64,000 bases of DNA from positions 53,392,021 to 53,456,020 of the forward strand of contig NC_083587.1 of NCBI RefSeq assembly GCF_027579695.1. Direction: 5' to 3'. The notes beneath the pieces are model-generated. The model was not told the DNA's origin. It was given only the letters and a program-made list of their open reading frames with translations, and did not search any database. Positions 23,401-35,900 of this stretch are shown one piece after another. Within the stretch, counting starts at the first letter, position 1. Each line of letters starts with the position of its first letter. Position numbers and translations under genes: made by a program. Source of the DNA: Neoarius graeffei. Taxonomy: Eukaryota; Chordata; Actinopteri; Siluriformes; Ariidae.

Positions 23401-26400
23401 CGAAAGAAGCCTCTCCTAAAGCCCAGGCACAAAAAAAGCCTGCCTAGAGTTTGCCAGGGCCCATGCTGACAAAGATGAAAACCACTGGGACTCTATACTC
23501 TGGAGTGATGAGACCAAGATAAATATTTTTGGAACTGATGGCTTCAAAACTGTATGGCGTCGCAAAGGTGAGGAATACAAAGAAAAATGCATGGTGCCTA
23601 CAGTGAAACATGGTGGTGGCAGTGTCCTTATGTGGGGCTGCATGAGTGCTGCTGGTGTCGGGGAGCTGCATTTCACTGATTGCATCATGAATTCACAGAC
23701 GTATTGCTCTATACTGAAAGAGAAGATGCTACCATCACTCCGTGCCCTTGGTCGTCGTGCACTTTTCCAACATGACTAAACACACATCTAAGGCCACTGT
23801 TGGATTTCTGAAGAAGAACAGGGTGAAAGTGATTCAGTGGCCAAGTACGTCTCCTGATCTGAACCCAATCGAACACCTATGGGGAATTCTGAAGAGACAA
23901 GTTGAGCATCACTCTCCATCCAGCATCCAGCCACTAAAAGAGGTCATTGTTGAAGAATGGAAAAAGATTGATGTTGCAAAATGTCGCCAACTTGTTCATT
24001 CCATGCCTAGAAGACTTGGTGCTGTCATTAAAAATCATGGAGGCCATACAAAGTACTAGATGTAGTAGTTTTTGTTGTGGGGTGTACTCATTTTTGCACC
24101 ACCCTAATTTGAGTAAAACTGGAAAAAAAAAAAAGTGTACTCCAAGTTATATTATTAACCTTACTTTCCCGTTATAAGTTAAACAGATGTTATATTAAAC
24201 TTTGTCTTGTCAACATTTTGGAAATTGTTTGTGTTCTTTGAGATATTGTTTAAAATGGTACTTTTCAAAGGGGGTGGACTCATTTACACTAAGCACTGTA
24301 TCTGTCTGTTTCTATCTGTATCTAAGAATAAAGAGTGATGGACAGACAGTCAGATCAATCACTCATTACATCTATCAGTTTTGCATACAAGAGGATAAAC
24401 AAAAAAAAACGGCAGCGTGTCCTGATTCGCTCAATCCAAACAAACCTTCTGATGGAAAAATTTGCTGTTTCATCAGATTAACATGTTCAAACACTAGAAG
24501 AGATTAATTGTTGAAATAATTCATTCATCCTTACCATGAAGCAACACAACACGATTCCAGGCAATTAAATTACTGTCAACGTTTTTGTCCGAAAAGAAGA
24601 TTGCTGTCAAAACATAATCCAAGAGCTGGAGGGCAAAGTAAGAAAAATGTACACCATCACACTGGGTGTTTGTTTTACGATGATGTTGGTGAAAGATGTT
24701 TCCAAAAGGAACATACTTGTGTTTTGATTCCTTCTTCATAAATCAGGCTCTCCCAGATCCCATGAAACTCAGCTGCAAATCAAAACAAACAATCTTAATG
24801 GATTTTTTTTTTTTTTGGTATACCATTTTATTAATACTTAAGTTTCTCATTTTCTGAAATCAGAGAGTAATAGTGGGTTAGATTAGATATTATTATCGAT
24901 TCGTATAAATCATGATACACTTTTCTGAAGGCTGTACACATAATGCCCTGTACATCTAAAACACCAAGTCACAGTGAAAAGTAACTGATTGGACGTTAAA
25001 ATCTATTTCTGGACCCATCATCATCAGTTCATTACTTTCTTTTTCCATATTAAATGGCTTGGTTCTTCAGATTTTAAATGCATATTTTTAAGTGTTGACC
25101 AGCTGGATTGCTGTCGATTTGTTAGCAAACATAAATATTGATAATCCCGTCATCTGATTTTTGGTAGCAATCAGGGCTGGGTTTCCCAAAAGCATCGTGG
25201 CACAAAGATCATCGTTAAATAGTAGAGCGAGCATCACAATGAACACTCTCTCTCCCCCTAGTTAAGATGCTCTTAGTGTTAAGAGGCTTTTTGGAAACCC
25301 ACCCCCAGGTTATTCATGTGGTCATGTAAACAGCACACTCTGGTATTGAGGTATTTCACTCACGTGACCAAGTCATGTGACGCTGCCATTTTGGACGGCA
25401 CGGCTCGAATCAGTTTGAATGCGAGGAAGGCGACAAATGAAAAACATAAAAGAAAAAGGAGCGAGATGCAGAAAACACCTTCACTATCCAGCGACGTAGG
25501 GCATTTACAGGGCGAGCAGAGGGAGAGGTATTTGCAAAAATTGAGGTTAGCAGGCTTAGAGAACGACGTTTACCTGCTTCCACCAGGATTGTTCACTGAC
25601 AGCTAAGATTTGTTCACATTTTCATTTACTTTCGGTCCTCAGGATAAACAAAATGTTATTAAATGTCATTGAAATAACTTCTTAGTCTGTTGAGACATGA
25701 CCCGTTATAAGTTTTTCCTTTACTGTATTTACTAGTTTACTGAGCGCGCTCCGGGGCTGGCTGGCTGGCTGGCTAGCGAGCGCTCCGGGGCTGGCTGGCG
25801 AGCGCTCCGGGGCTGGCTGGCGGGCGCTCCGGGGCTGGCTGGCGGGCTAGCGAGCGCTCCGGGGCTGGCTGGCGGGCGAGCGAGCGAGCGCTCCGGGGCT
25901 GGCTGGCGGGCGAGCGAGCGAGCGCTCCGGGGCTGGCTGGCGGGCGAGCGAGCGAGCGCTCCGGGGCTGGCTGGCGGGCGAGCGAGCGAGCGCTCCGGGG
26001 CTGGCTGGCGGGCGAGCGAGCGAGCGCTCCGGGGCTGGCTGGCGGGCGAGCGCGCGCTCCGGGGCTGGCTGGCGGGCGAGCGCTCCGGGGCTGGCTGGCT
26101 GGCGAGCGAGCGCTCCGGGGCTGGCTGGCTCAGTAAACTAGTAAATCCAGTAAAGGAAAAACTTGAGACTGAAAGGTTTTAACAGTCATCCAAATGACTG
26201 AACGTAAACATTGCTACAGTAACATACCAGCTACTGTTGTTGACATTAGCTAGCTTGCCGTCCAAAATGGCGGACACCGGGGCGTCACGTGACCCTGTGA
26301 CGTCAGGTGAAATACCTCAATAGAGGGCTACCGCATGACGTCACCGCGCTGCGAGATTTTGTTAGGCGCTATATTGGAAGACCAAGTACATGCACTCACA

Positions 26401-26954
26401 ATATAAAACAAAGTACGAGCGAAAGTAAAGTGACACGATGGATGATAATTCTGGTTATGTGAGTACATTACCAGCTGCAGAAAGGGTACGGTATGTGGAG
26501 AAACTGGCTGTGATTGATGGGTTTGACCCATATGATAAGACTCGCGGCAAGGGAGAATGGAAACATAAGGAGGACCTGACACCAATTCTGCCATCTGTTT
26601 GCTACCCAGACATTGTAAACTATTTGTTGTTTACACCCAGTGCCTACACTGCTGATGACTTGAAAGCCTACAAAGGGCTACAGGCTTACAATTATGTTGT
26701 TAGTGGCTTGGTTCGTGATATTACAGCTGTTATTAAGAATAACCTACACATAGTTATGGCCAAGGTAATCTTGTTGATATCTTTTAATAATATATCTTTT
26801 CAGTTGAAAAATTAATACTTTTTGTTACTATTAAGGTATCCATAATTTAGGTTAATTTATCCAAATTATACATATGTATTTATGATATATGCCTACACAA
26901 CAACTATGCTTTATTTATATAATAGGAGGGAGAGCAAGCCCCAAACCATCCTAA

Positions 26955-26986
<32 letters not shown>

Positions 26987-29900
26987 ATTGTAGAAGTCTG
27001 GGAGGCTTGCTCCTCATACAGTTATCAACTTGGGGCCAATTTAGCATGTTTTAAATCTGAATTTCTTGTGTTTGCTTACCTCAGTGTCCACAGATCATGC
27101 ACAGACTTATCCATTATATCCACAGTTTTTTGCCAAGTCTCACACAGGTTTCTTTCAAGTCTACCGTTGGGCCAATAAATCATAAATAAAACAGCTCAGA
27201 TTTGTTTGTTTAAGTCGTTTGCCACTCCACTTTATTCTCGTGGGATCACATACCGCTGCCGTTATTTCCCCCTAATCACGAGTTTGTTGGTCTTCCAAAA
27301 TGGCGCAGGGTCTGTTTACTTCCGGTTTCGGGTGACGTCAGTGAAATCCCTCTATAAAGTGACCTCCATGATTATTGTCCCCCCCGTAAAGATTCCACCT
27401 TTTGTTGAAGCCGCTTCATCTCACACTGAAAACGTGAGAAAAATCCGATCTTTCACTGAAATAAGTTTATTCAGCGATAAACAAATCCCTGATCAAGAAA
27501 TAATTTTCAACATAAACACGTCCCACTATTTTTGACCCCCCTGCATTTAATAATCTGTACAATCTGCCTCTGCCAGTAAAACAGCCCTGAGTCTCTCTTA
27601 GAACATTTTATAAGGTTGGCGATAAAGAGCAGGGCATCGGACACCATTCCTCTTTACACAATCTCTCCAGATCAGCCAGAGTCCTCAGCTCTCTCTTGTG
27701 CTCACTCCTCTTCAGCTCACCCCACAGGTTTTCAAGTCAGGAGACTGAGATGGCCATGACAGAGGCTTGATTCTGTGGTCAGCGAAACAACGTTTTTGTG
27801 ATGTGGACATATGCTTCATATCATTGTCCTGCCGGAAGATCCAATGATGACCCAGTTCTATTTTCCTGGCAGAGGCAGCTGGAGTTTGATTTAAAATGTC
27901 CTGATATTTCATGGAGTCCATGATGCCATGTATCCTAACAAGGCTTCCAGGGCCTTTGGAGGAAAAACAGCCCCAAAACATCACCGATCTTCCACCATAT
28001 TTTACAGTTGGTGTAACGGAGTGCCCATCACTACAGTTGAGTATGTGTTCTGACTGCCATACCAACGAGCCTGGCTCTTTAGCGTTGTGGTCAGGGTGCA
28101 GGTTTGGCACACCGTGGACCTGGGTTCAAGGCTGAGTGGGGTGACTGCTCTCTCCCTTTGCTACAGTTAGTGTCAGGAGTGGGATGGCTTGCCGGGAGGC
28201 CATCAGAGGTGTGCCCTGTGTGCGAGCCGTACGAGGGACCCCCAGGATAAGTGGCCCCTGTGCGAGGGACCCCTGAGATGGGTGAAGCATGAATGTATGG
28301 GGCACCCTGGTATGGGAAAAGTATGGCTGGGGGAATGCGTGAGGGACGCTTGTGTGTGTGAAGCGCACGGGTGTGCCTCCTGAAGGGGAGGGCAGTGTGA
28401 TGGAGCGCCCGTCATTACAGTTGGGTATGTGCTCTGACTGACTGCCATACCAACGAGCCTGGCTCTTTGGCATTGTGGTCAGGATGCAGGTTTGGCACCC
28501 TGTGGACCTGGGTTCCAGGCTGAGTGGGGTGACTGCTCTCGCCCTTCGCTACAGTTAGTGTCAGGAGTGGGATGGCTTGCCGGGAGGCCATCGGAGGTGT
28601 GCCCTGTGTGTGAGCTGTACAAGGGATCCCCAGGATAGGTGACCCCTGAGATGGGTGAAGCATGAATGTGTGGGGCACCCTGGTATGGGAGAAGTACGGC
28701 TGGGGGACGCGTGAGAGATGCTTGTGTGTGTGAAGCGCACGGGTGCGCCTCCTGAAGGGGAGGGCAGTGTGACGGAGTGCCCATCACTACAGTTGAGTAT
28801 GTGCTCTGACCACCATACCAACGAGCCTGGCATCCTGTAGACCTGGGTTCAAGGCAGGATAAGGTGACTTATAGCCATCTTTCTGTTTACACCTCGAGTG
28901 TTTATTGCCAAAATGTTTTTGTTTTATCAGACCAGAGAACACAGTTCCAGTCAAAGTTGTAGTAGCTTTTCGCAAACTTCAGGCGCTTTCATTTGTGGTT
29001 AATTGACAAAAAAGGCTTTTTCTGGTGTGCCTTCCAAATAATCTGTTGGCATGGAGTTGGAGTCTCATGGAAGTGGTTTTGGAGACTTGGTAACCGCAAG
29101 ATTTTACAACCCCGATTCCAAAAAAGTTGGGACAAAGTACAGGTATGTGCGACTTACGACCAATCGACTTTAAGACCGCCTGGTTATGACTGGCAAGTGT
29201 TTCCCAGCTGAGCTAGCGGAGTGTACGACAGTTTCCGCCCCAGCTCCCGGCAGCGCCTCTCGCCGCGTACAACAGTTTCCACCCCAGCTCCAGGCACATG
29301 CGCAGTCTCTCCCTCGCACACTCCGTCATACAGTTTCCGCCCCAGCTCCAGGCACATGCACAGTCTCTCTCACACTCTCCATCATACAGTTTCTGCCCCA
29401 GCTCCAGGCACATGCACAGTCTCTCTCACGCTCTCCATCAAACAGTTTCTGCCCCAGCTCCTGGTTTATGAAACGAGCAAATCCTCCCGCCAGCCCGAGC
29501 GCTGCAACAGCTGATGCCGTAGACGACCCACAGCCAAGCACCAGTGATGCCAGCGGTCACTAAATTTTGTATTTTGCTATGTTTTACATTTGTATTTTGG
29601 TATGTTTCAAACTAAAATGTTTTCTATTTTTCACACCTGTATTTTGTATTTTTTGTTTTGCACATATTAAACGAATTGTACTGTACGCAGTGTAGTATGC
29701 AGTGTTGGACTTAAACCAAATAATGAGCCAAGGTAATGAAATAAGAAAATGTTGATAAAATAAGACTAAGATGATTACAATATCATTACACATCACAATA
29801 TACTTACGTTCATTTAACATAGGCCGACTTACGACCAGATCGGTTTACGATCGGTCAGTTGTAACCAAACACAGTCCTAAGTCGACGACTACCTGCACAA

Positions 29901-32900
29901 ATTGTAAATAAAAACGGAATGCAATAATTTACAAATCTCAAAAACTGATATTGTATTCACAATGGAACATAGACAACATATCAAATGTCGAAAGTGAGAC
30001 ATTTTGAAATTTCATGCCAAATATTGGCTCATTTGAAATTTCATGACAGCAACACATCTCAAAAAAGATGGGACAGGGGCAATAAGAGGCTGGAAAAGTT
30101 AAAGGCACAAAAAAGGAACAGCTTGAGGACCAAATTGCAATTCATTAGGTCAATTGGCAATAGGTCATTAACATGACTGGGTATAAAAAGAGCATCTTGG
30201 AGTGGCAGCGGCTCTCAGAAGTAAAGATGGGAAGAGGATCACCAATCCCCCTAATTCTGCGCCGACAAATAGTGGAGCAATATCAGAAAGGAGTTCGACA
30301 GTGTAAAATTGCAAAGAGTTTGAACATATCATCATCTACAGTGCATAATATCATCAAAAGGTTCAGAGAATCTGGAAGAATCTCTGTGCGTAAGGGTCAA
30401 GGCCGGAAAACCATGCTGGGTGCCCGTGATCTTCGGGCCCTTAGACGGCACTGCATCACATACAGGCATGCTTCTGTATTGGAAATCACAAAATGGGCTC
30501 AGGAATATTTCCAGAGAACATTATCTGTGAACACGATTCACTGCGCCATCCGCCGTTGCCAGCTAAAACTCTATAGTTCAAAGAAGAAGCCGTATCTAAA
30601 CATGATCCAGAAGCGCAGACGTCTTCTCTGGGCCAAGGCTCATTTAAAATGGACTGTGGCAAAGTGGAAAACTGTTCTGTGGTCAGACGAATCAAAATTT
30701 GAAGTTCTTTATGGAAATCAGGGACGCCGTGTCATTCGGACTAAAGAGGAGAAGGACGACCCAAGTTGTTATCAGCGCTCAGTTCAGAAGCCTGCATCTC
30801 TGACGGTATGGGGTTGCATTAGTGCGTGTGGCATGGGCAGCTTACACATCTGGAAAGACACCATCAATGCTGAAAGGTATATCCAGGTTCTAGGGCAACA
30901 TATGCTCCCATCCAGACGACGTCTCTTTCAGGGAAGACCTTGCATTTTCCAACATGACAATGCCAAACCACGTACTGCATCAATTACAGCATCATGGCTG
31001 CGTAGAAGAAGGGTCCGGGTACTGAACTGGCCAGCCTGCAGTCCAGATCTTTCACCCATAGAAAACATTTGGCGCATCATAAAACGGAAGATACGACAAA
31101 AAAGACCTAAGACAGTTGAGCAACTAGAATCCTACATTAGACAAGAATGGGTTAACATTCCTATCCCTAAACTTGAGCAACTTGTCTCCTCAGTCCCCAG
31201 ACGTTTACAGACTGTTGTAAAGAGAAAAGGGGATGTCTCACAGTGGGAAACATGGCCTTGTCCCAACTTTGAGATGTGTTGTTGTCATGAAATTTAAAAT
31301 CACCTAATTTTTCTCTTTAAATGATACACTTTCTCACTTTAAACATTTGATATGCCATCTATGTTCTATTCTGAATAAAATATGGAATTTTTAAACTTCC
31401 ACATCATTGCATTCCGTTTTTATTTACAATTTGTACTTTGTCCCAACTTTTTGGGAATCGGGGTTGTACTTTTTCTTGTAATTTCACCAAGAGTGATCCA
31501 TGGGGATTTTTTTTTTTTTTTGCTGCCTCTCTTACCATCTTCCTCACTGTACATGGGGTCAAAATAAATCTGGGTCGTTTTCCAGGCAAGTTTGTAACAG
31601 TTCCAGTTGGTGTTCACTTTGTTTATTATTGCCCCAACAGTAGAAATGGACATTTTCAGGCGAGTAGCTATTTTTTTTATAACCACTCCCTGACTTATGA
31701 AAGTCAACACACTTCTCCCTCGTTGGGTGTGTGTGTTCTCTTATCTTCCCCATGTTGATGGATGACTAAAAGTATTTGGCCTCTGTGTTACCTCATATTT
31801 GTGCCCCTGTTAATCAGGAAGTCATGGATTACAGCTTGAAAGTTCCTACACACTCCATCTCATCTCATCTCATTATCTCTAGCCGCTTTATCTTTCTACA
31901 GGGTCACAGGCAAGCTGGAGCCCATCCCAGCTGACTACGGGCGAAAGGCGGGGTACACCCTGGACAAGTCGCCAGGTCATCACAGGGCTGGCACATAGAC
32001 ACAGACAAGCATTCACACTCACATTCACACCTATGCTCAATTTAGAGTCACCAGTTAACCTAACCTGCATGTCTTTGGACTGTGGGGGAAACCGGAGCAC
32101 CCGGAGGAAACCCACGCGGACACGGGGAGAACATGCAAACTCCGCACAGAAAGGCCCTCGCCAGCCCAGCTCGAACCCAGGACCTTCTTGCTGTGAGGCG
32201 ACAGCGCTAACCACTACACCACTGTGCCGCCCCCTACACACTCCAATCAACTCAAAACTGTACAATTTAATTGGGAAACATGCTTCAGTTACTGTCCATT
32301 GTGTTCATTATAATTTCTACTGAGCTTTACAAGGGGGCCAATAATCATAAAGGGCACTGTATGAAATCAGATTAAATCCATTATCCTGTTTCAAAAATTT
32401 ATTTAATTTCCCCTCTATATTTACACACGTCTCAAAGCAACTAGAGGGAAGGGTAAAAAAAAATAAAATAAATAAATCAGCTCAGCAGCATCTATCAAAT
32501 TCAAAATTGAGAAAAGCATGAAATTGTCATCCTTCAGGTTATCTGCATAAAAAATTTCTAAATACAAGTTTATCAGTAATGCAACTCAAGAGCAGACTGT
32601 TAAGCTAGCAGTAACGACAAATTAATGGTGTTTCTGAATAACTGACAAGAAATAGGCTACTCAATGTGATTATTTAAAAAGTATACAGACTGCATACGTT
32701 AAGAAAAGAAAACAATGTCATGTGGAAAAAGCTGAATGGTTTAGAAAGTGGCAGTTCTACCATAACACTATGGGAGATTTCATTTTTGATTTTCTAGCCG
32801 GAGTGGTGGTTCTGAATAATGTCCGATTACTGACGGACTCGTGTAGACTCAGATTTTCCTTTTCACAGATTAGTGCATACAGTACATGTAAACATGCTCA

Positions 32901-35900
32901 TTGGGATTTCCTCCCATATGATTTACCCTACTGTTAATTTCTTTAAAAATAATAAAGAATAAATTACACAACAGAGTGAAAGCAAGTATTTTGGATAAAC
33001 TGTAAAATGCACCTTGATTCCAAAAACCTGAGCTGAATAGTTCCTGGATAAATTCCCACTCCCCCAATTGCTGGGTTTCAGTAATGTGACTTTTCTTAGC
33101 GGTTTTACCGGAAGTGAAATAGCTGGTGGTCTAAACGGCTGCTGTAGTGCAAACAACTAACGAAAACTTATCAGAGTATGCTTGTAATCTAGAAGCCACT
33201 TCTCGCTTTAGATATATTCAGAAGATTGCTATGTGCAATGGAATCGACCCCTACAGTCTGGGAAAGAAGGATTTGTCATACGATCTCGAAAACTACCCTT
33301 CACTTGAGTTCCCCGACATCTCGAACTATCTGGTGTTGCAGACGTCCTTCTACACCGCAAAACAGATGAAAGCGTGGAAGGGTATGGAGGCTTACAACTT
33401 TTTTGTATGTGGCTGGGTAAAGGACCTCGCTATCAAGTCGCTGCCGAATGAATCCTGTATTGTTTTTGCCCGTGTAAGTATTTTTTTTAAAGCTTTTCGT
33501 TCATGTCTTTACAACGAAGTGCTGCAAGTTGAAGTGTAAACAAACAACAGTTCACTTGATTCTCACTTGTGTTGGCTCTTATCTCTCAGGTAAATCATTC
33601 ACATAGATCATCAGAAACCCCTTTAAAGACCTGGATCTTAGTTAAACAAGACGGAGAAGTGATCACGGCGCATTGTAACTGTACGGCTGGGGAAGAATTT
33701 TGTCACGACCTTTATGCATATGGACTTTGTGAGGAGTAAACAGAGAAACAGCTGGGGATTTTAGCACTTCATGACCAAATAAAAAAGTCCAGTAAAATAA
33801 CGACACATAGCAAGAAAAGTACTTGGAAAACACTCAGGACATAGCCGAGAGGGAGATATAAACCTTTCACCAAGTGATCACTGCAAACTCAAGCATGCTT
33901 CGACTCGGCTCCCTTCGATTTCAGTGAGAGGTTCAAAAGCCACCTTTCTCGACGTCTTTTTGTGAAATCCTGTGTGTTTGTTCACCCTTTTTTATTAGTT
34001 CATGTGGAACCCTGAAGAAATTTTTCAGTTTCACGGTTTGATCGATTTGAACAACCTAAAACAATGCAAGTGTCAGGCATTTTTCATGCGAGCAATGCAC
34101 TTTCTCCGTACAAACGCTTTGTCAACTGAGCTTTGATAGACCACCAGCTAAAGTTTTGAATAACTAATGAGGCGGATGTGACGTCACATGAAACCGAGCA
34201 ACAGTTCCTGTTTTGCAAAAGGAACTAAAATGGATGTTGAAGTGGATTCAAGCTAGCGCAAGAAAACAAGTGAAAGGAGCAGGGCTGAGGAAGTACTGTG
34301 CAGCCTGACCTGCTGGTAGGAGCCAGTGATTGGCAGCAGATAGCTCCTCCTCCTCCTCTAGGTTGAGTGTGCTCGGTCCATCATCGTTCAGAGAGAAGAT
34401 GTGAATGCACAGATTGCTTTTCTTTAAATCAAGAGGCTATGAATGAAAAACAGCAATCAATTACAAAAAAGATAAATACAACACCCATGCTAAAACAGAG
34501 TGAAAAATGGTGTACGGTAAATAATGACTGATGAGGTACTACTATGGGGAAAGCCATGGCCTAATGGTTAAGGAAGCCACTCTGGGACCTAAAGGTCGCT
34601 GGTTCAATTCCCTGGACCAGCAGGAATGGCTGAAGTGCCCTTGGACAAGGCACCTAACCCCCAACTGCTCCCCGGGTATGTTGTATGTCGCTCTGGATAA
34701 GAGCATCTGCTAAATGCCTATAACGTAATGTAATATGGAGGCAGTAACATATTAATATAAACCTGTGGATTGGAATACAACCAGAACTGCTGTCATACCC
34801 TGTGACCAATCAGATAAGAGTTTCTGTCAAAGCTTTGATCTAACACTGGATAAAACTAAATATCCTGATAGCTTGCATTTAATTTCTGAAGATGACAAAC
34901 ATCCAATAATCAGCTACACAACTGTAAAATAGAGCTTTTCCTTTTTTTCCTCTCTCTTTTTTTTAAATTCCAAAGCCGTAGGGAATGCCATTTTTGCCTT
35001 CATCTGTAAATAATTACAATATTGTAATAAACATTATCAAATACTTTTACAATATCAAACTGGGACGCATCACTTTCTTGGACAGTCAATACTTCCCCAT
35101 CTGTGGCACAGAATTTTGTCTAATTATTATACGCTTTGATTAAAAACATGGACACAAACAGTAGTCTTGCGATAAAACAGACAACAATGAATTAGAAGGA
35201 AAATTATCTTGTGTATCAGACAAAAGTCTCAGACACCTGCGATAGTCCAAAGTGGAGAAATTCAGACTCTGGTTTACAACATGGGCACACTATATAAACA
35301 AAAAGTATGGCTAAAAAAGAAAAAGGACTCGAGCTAATTTCCTGCCTTTGCGTCGACGTCCACCACGGCGACAGACTCAACATTTTTAGCCAGGAAGTCA
35401 TCATCAAACTCCGTCCACTTGAAGCAGCCGATTATGAGGCTGTGTCGGTCGAGCAGAGCCAAAACGTGTGTCCTTATTTCAGCCCGTCTCGCTGTGCTGC
35501 AGGTATTAAGTTAAAGGAATTCACAGAAACAATATCATAATAGTTTCATACTTCTCCAATAATAATAATAATAATTATTATTATTATTATTATTATAATA
35601 TATGCAATATGGCGAAACTTTTGTGGACACCCGGTCGTCACACCCATATGTGCTTGCTGAACATCCCGTTCCAGATTTATTCCCTCTTTTCTGCTATAAT
35701 AACCTCCATTCTTCCAGGAAGGCTTTCCATTACATTTTAGAGCATGGCTATAGAGGTTTGTGTTCATTCAGCCACAAGAGGTCAGGCACTGATGTTTGGT
35801 GAGGAGGTCTGGAGTGCAGCTGCCATTCCACTTCATCTCAAAGATGTTCAGTGGGGTTGAGGTCAGGGCTCTGTGTAGGACTCTTATGTTCTTCCACTCC

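Larger units (their letters stand above)
25344..26322 (+). mobile_element. ISL2EU-like element 1 with GC-rich minisatellite
   Basis: Inverted ends TTGAGGTATTTCAC with TA on each side. Subterminal CACGTGACC/TGACGTCA motifs and GCCATTTTGGACGGC occur on both arms. It carries a short gene start (near 25466-25603) and a large minisatellite. TA target, CRE-like ends and the gene type fit ISL2EU, a PIF/Harbinger-related group that, as I recall, encodes a second protein with a YqaJ nuclease domain. The family name is an inference. Confidence 0.6.
29107..31466 (+). mobile_element. Tc1-like transposon F nested in E
   Basis: Ends CAACCCCGATTCCAAAAAAG with TA (29105-29106, 31467-31468). The left inverted repeat is interrupted by a Tigger-like element. 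It encodes an uninterrupted transposase. Confidence 0.92.
27712..31753 (-). pseudogene. Tc1-like transposase pseudogene (element E), split by insertions
   Basis: The N-terminus lies at 31753-31559 ([20 protein letters not shown]). The catalytic part lies at 28000-27712: [26 protein letters not shown] and WPSQSPDL. Between them are element F and the tandem array. Several frame breaks; no active protein. Confidence 0.8.
27357..32359 (-). mobile_element. Tc1-like transposon E, host of nested elements
   Basis: The left end AAGTGACCTCCATGATTATT and the right end CCAATAATCATAAAGGGCACTG are inverted copies, with TA at both flanks. The coding strand is minus. It holds a tandem array (28013-28850), Tc1 element F (29107-31466) and a V-SINE (31857-32233). 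Confidence 0.88.

Noticed and set aside
28126-28833. Several 80-115-codon ORFs on the minus strand rich in Pro/Ser/His
   Set aside because: They lie in the 375-bp tandem array and are repeated with it; no homology or codon structure.
29186-29563. 125-codon ORF with repeated PAPG/CT motifs
   Set aside because: Mostly translation of a 50-60-base minisatellite inside the Tigger-like element; only the final few residues resemble a transposase end.
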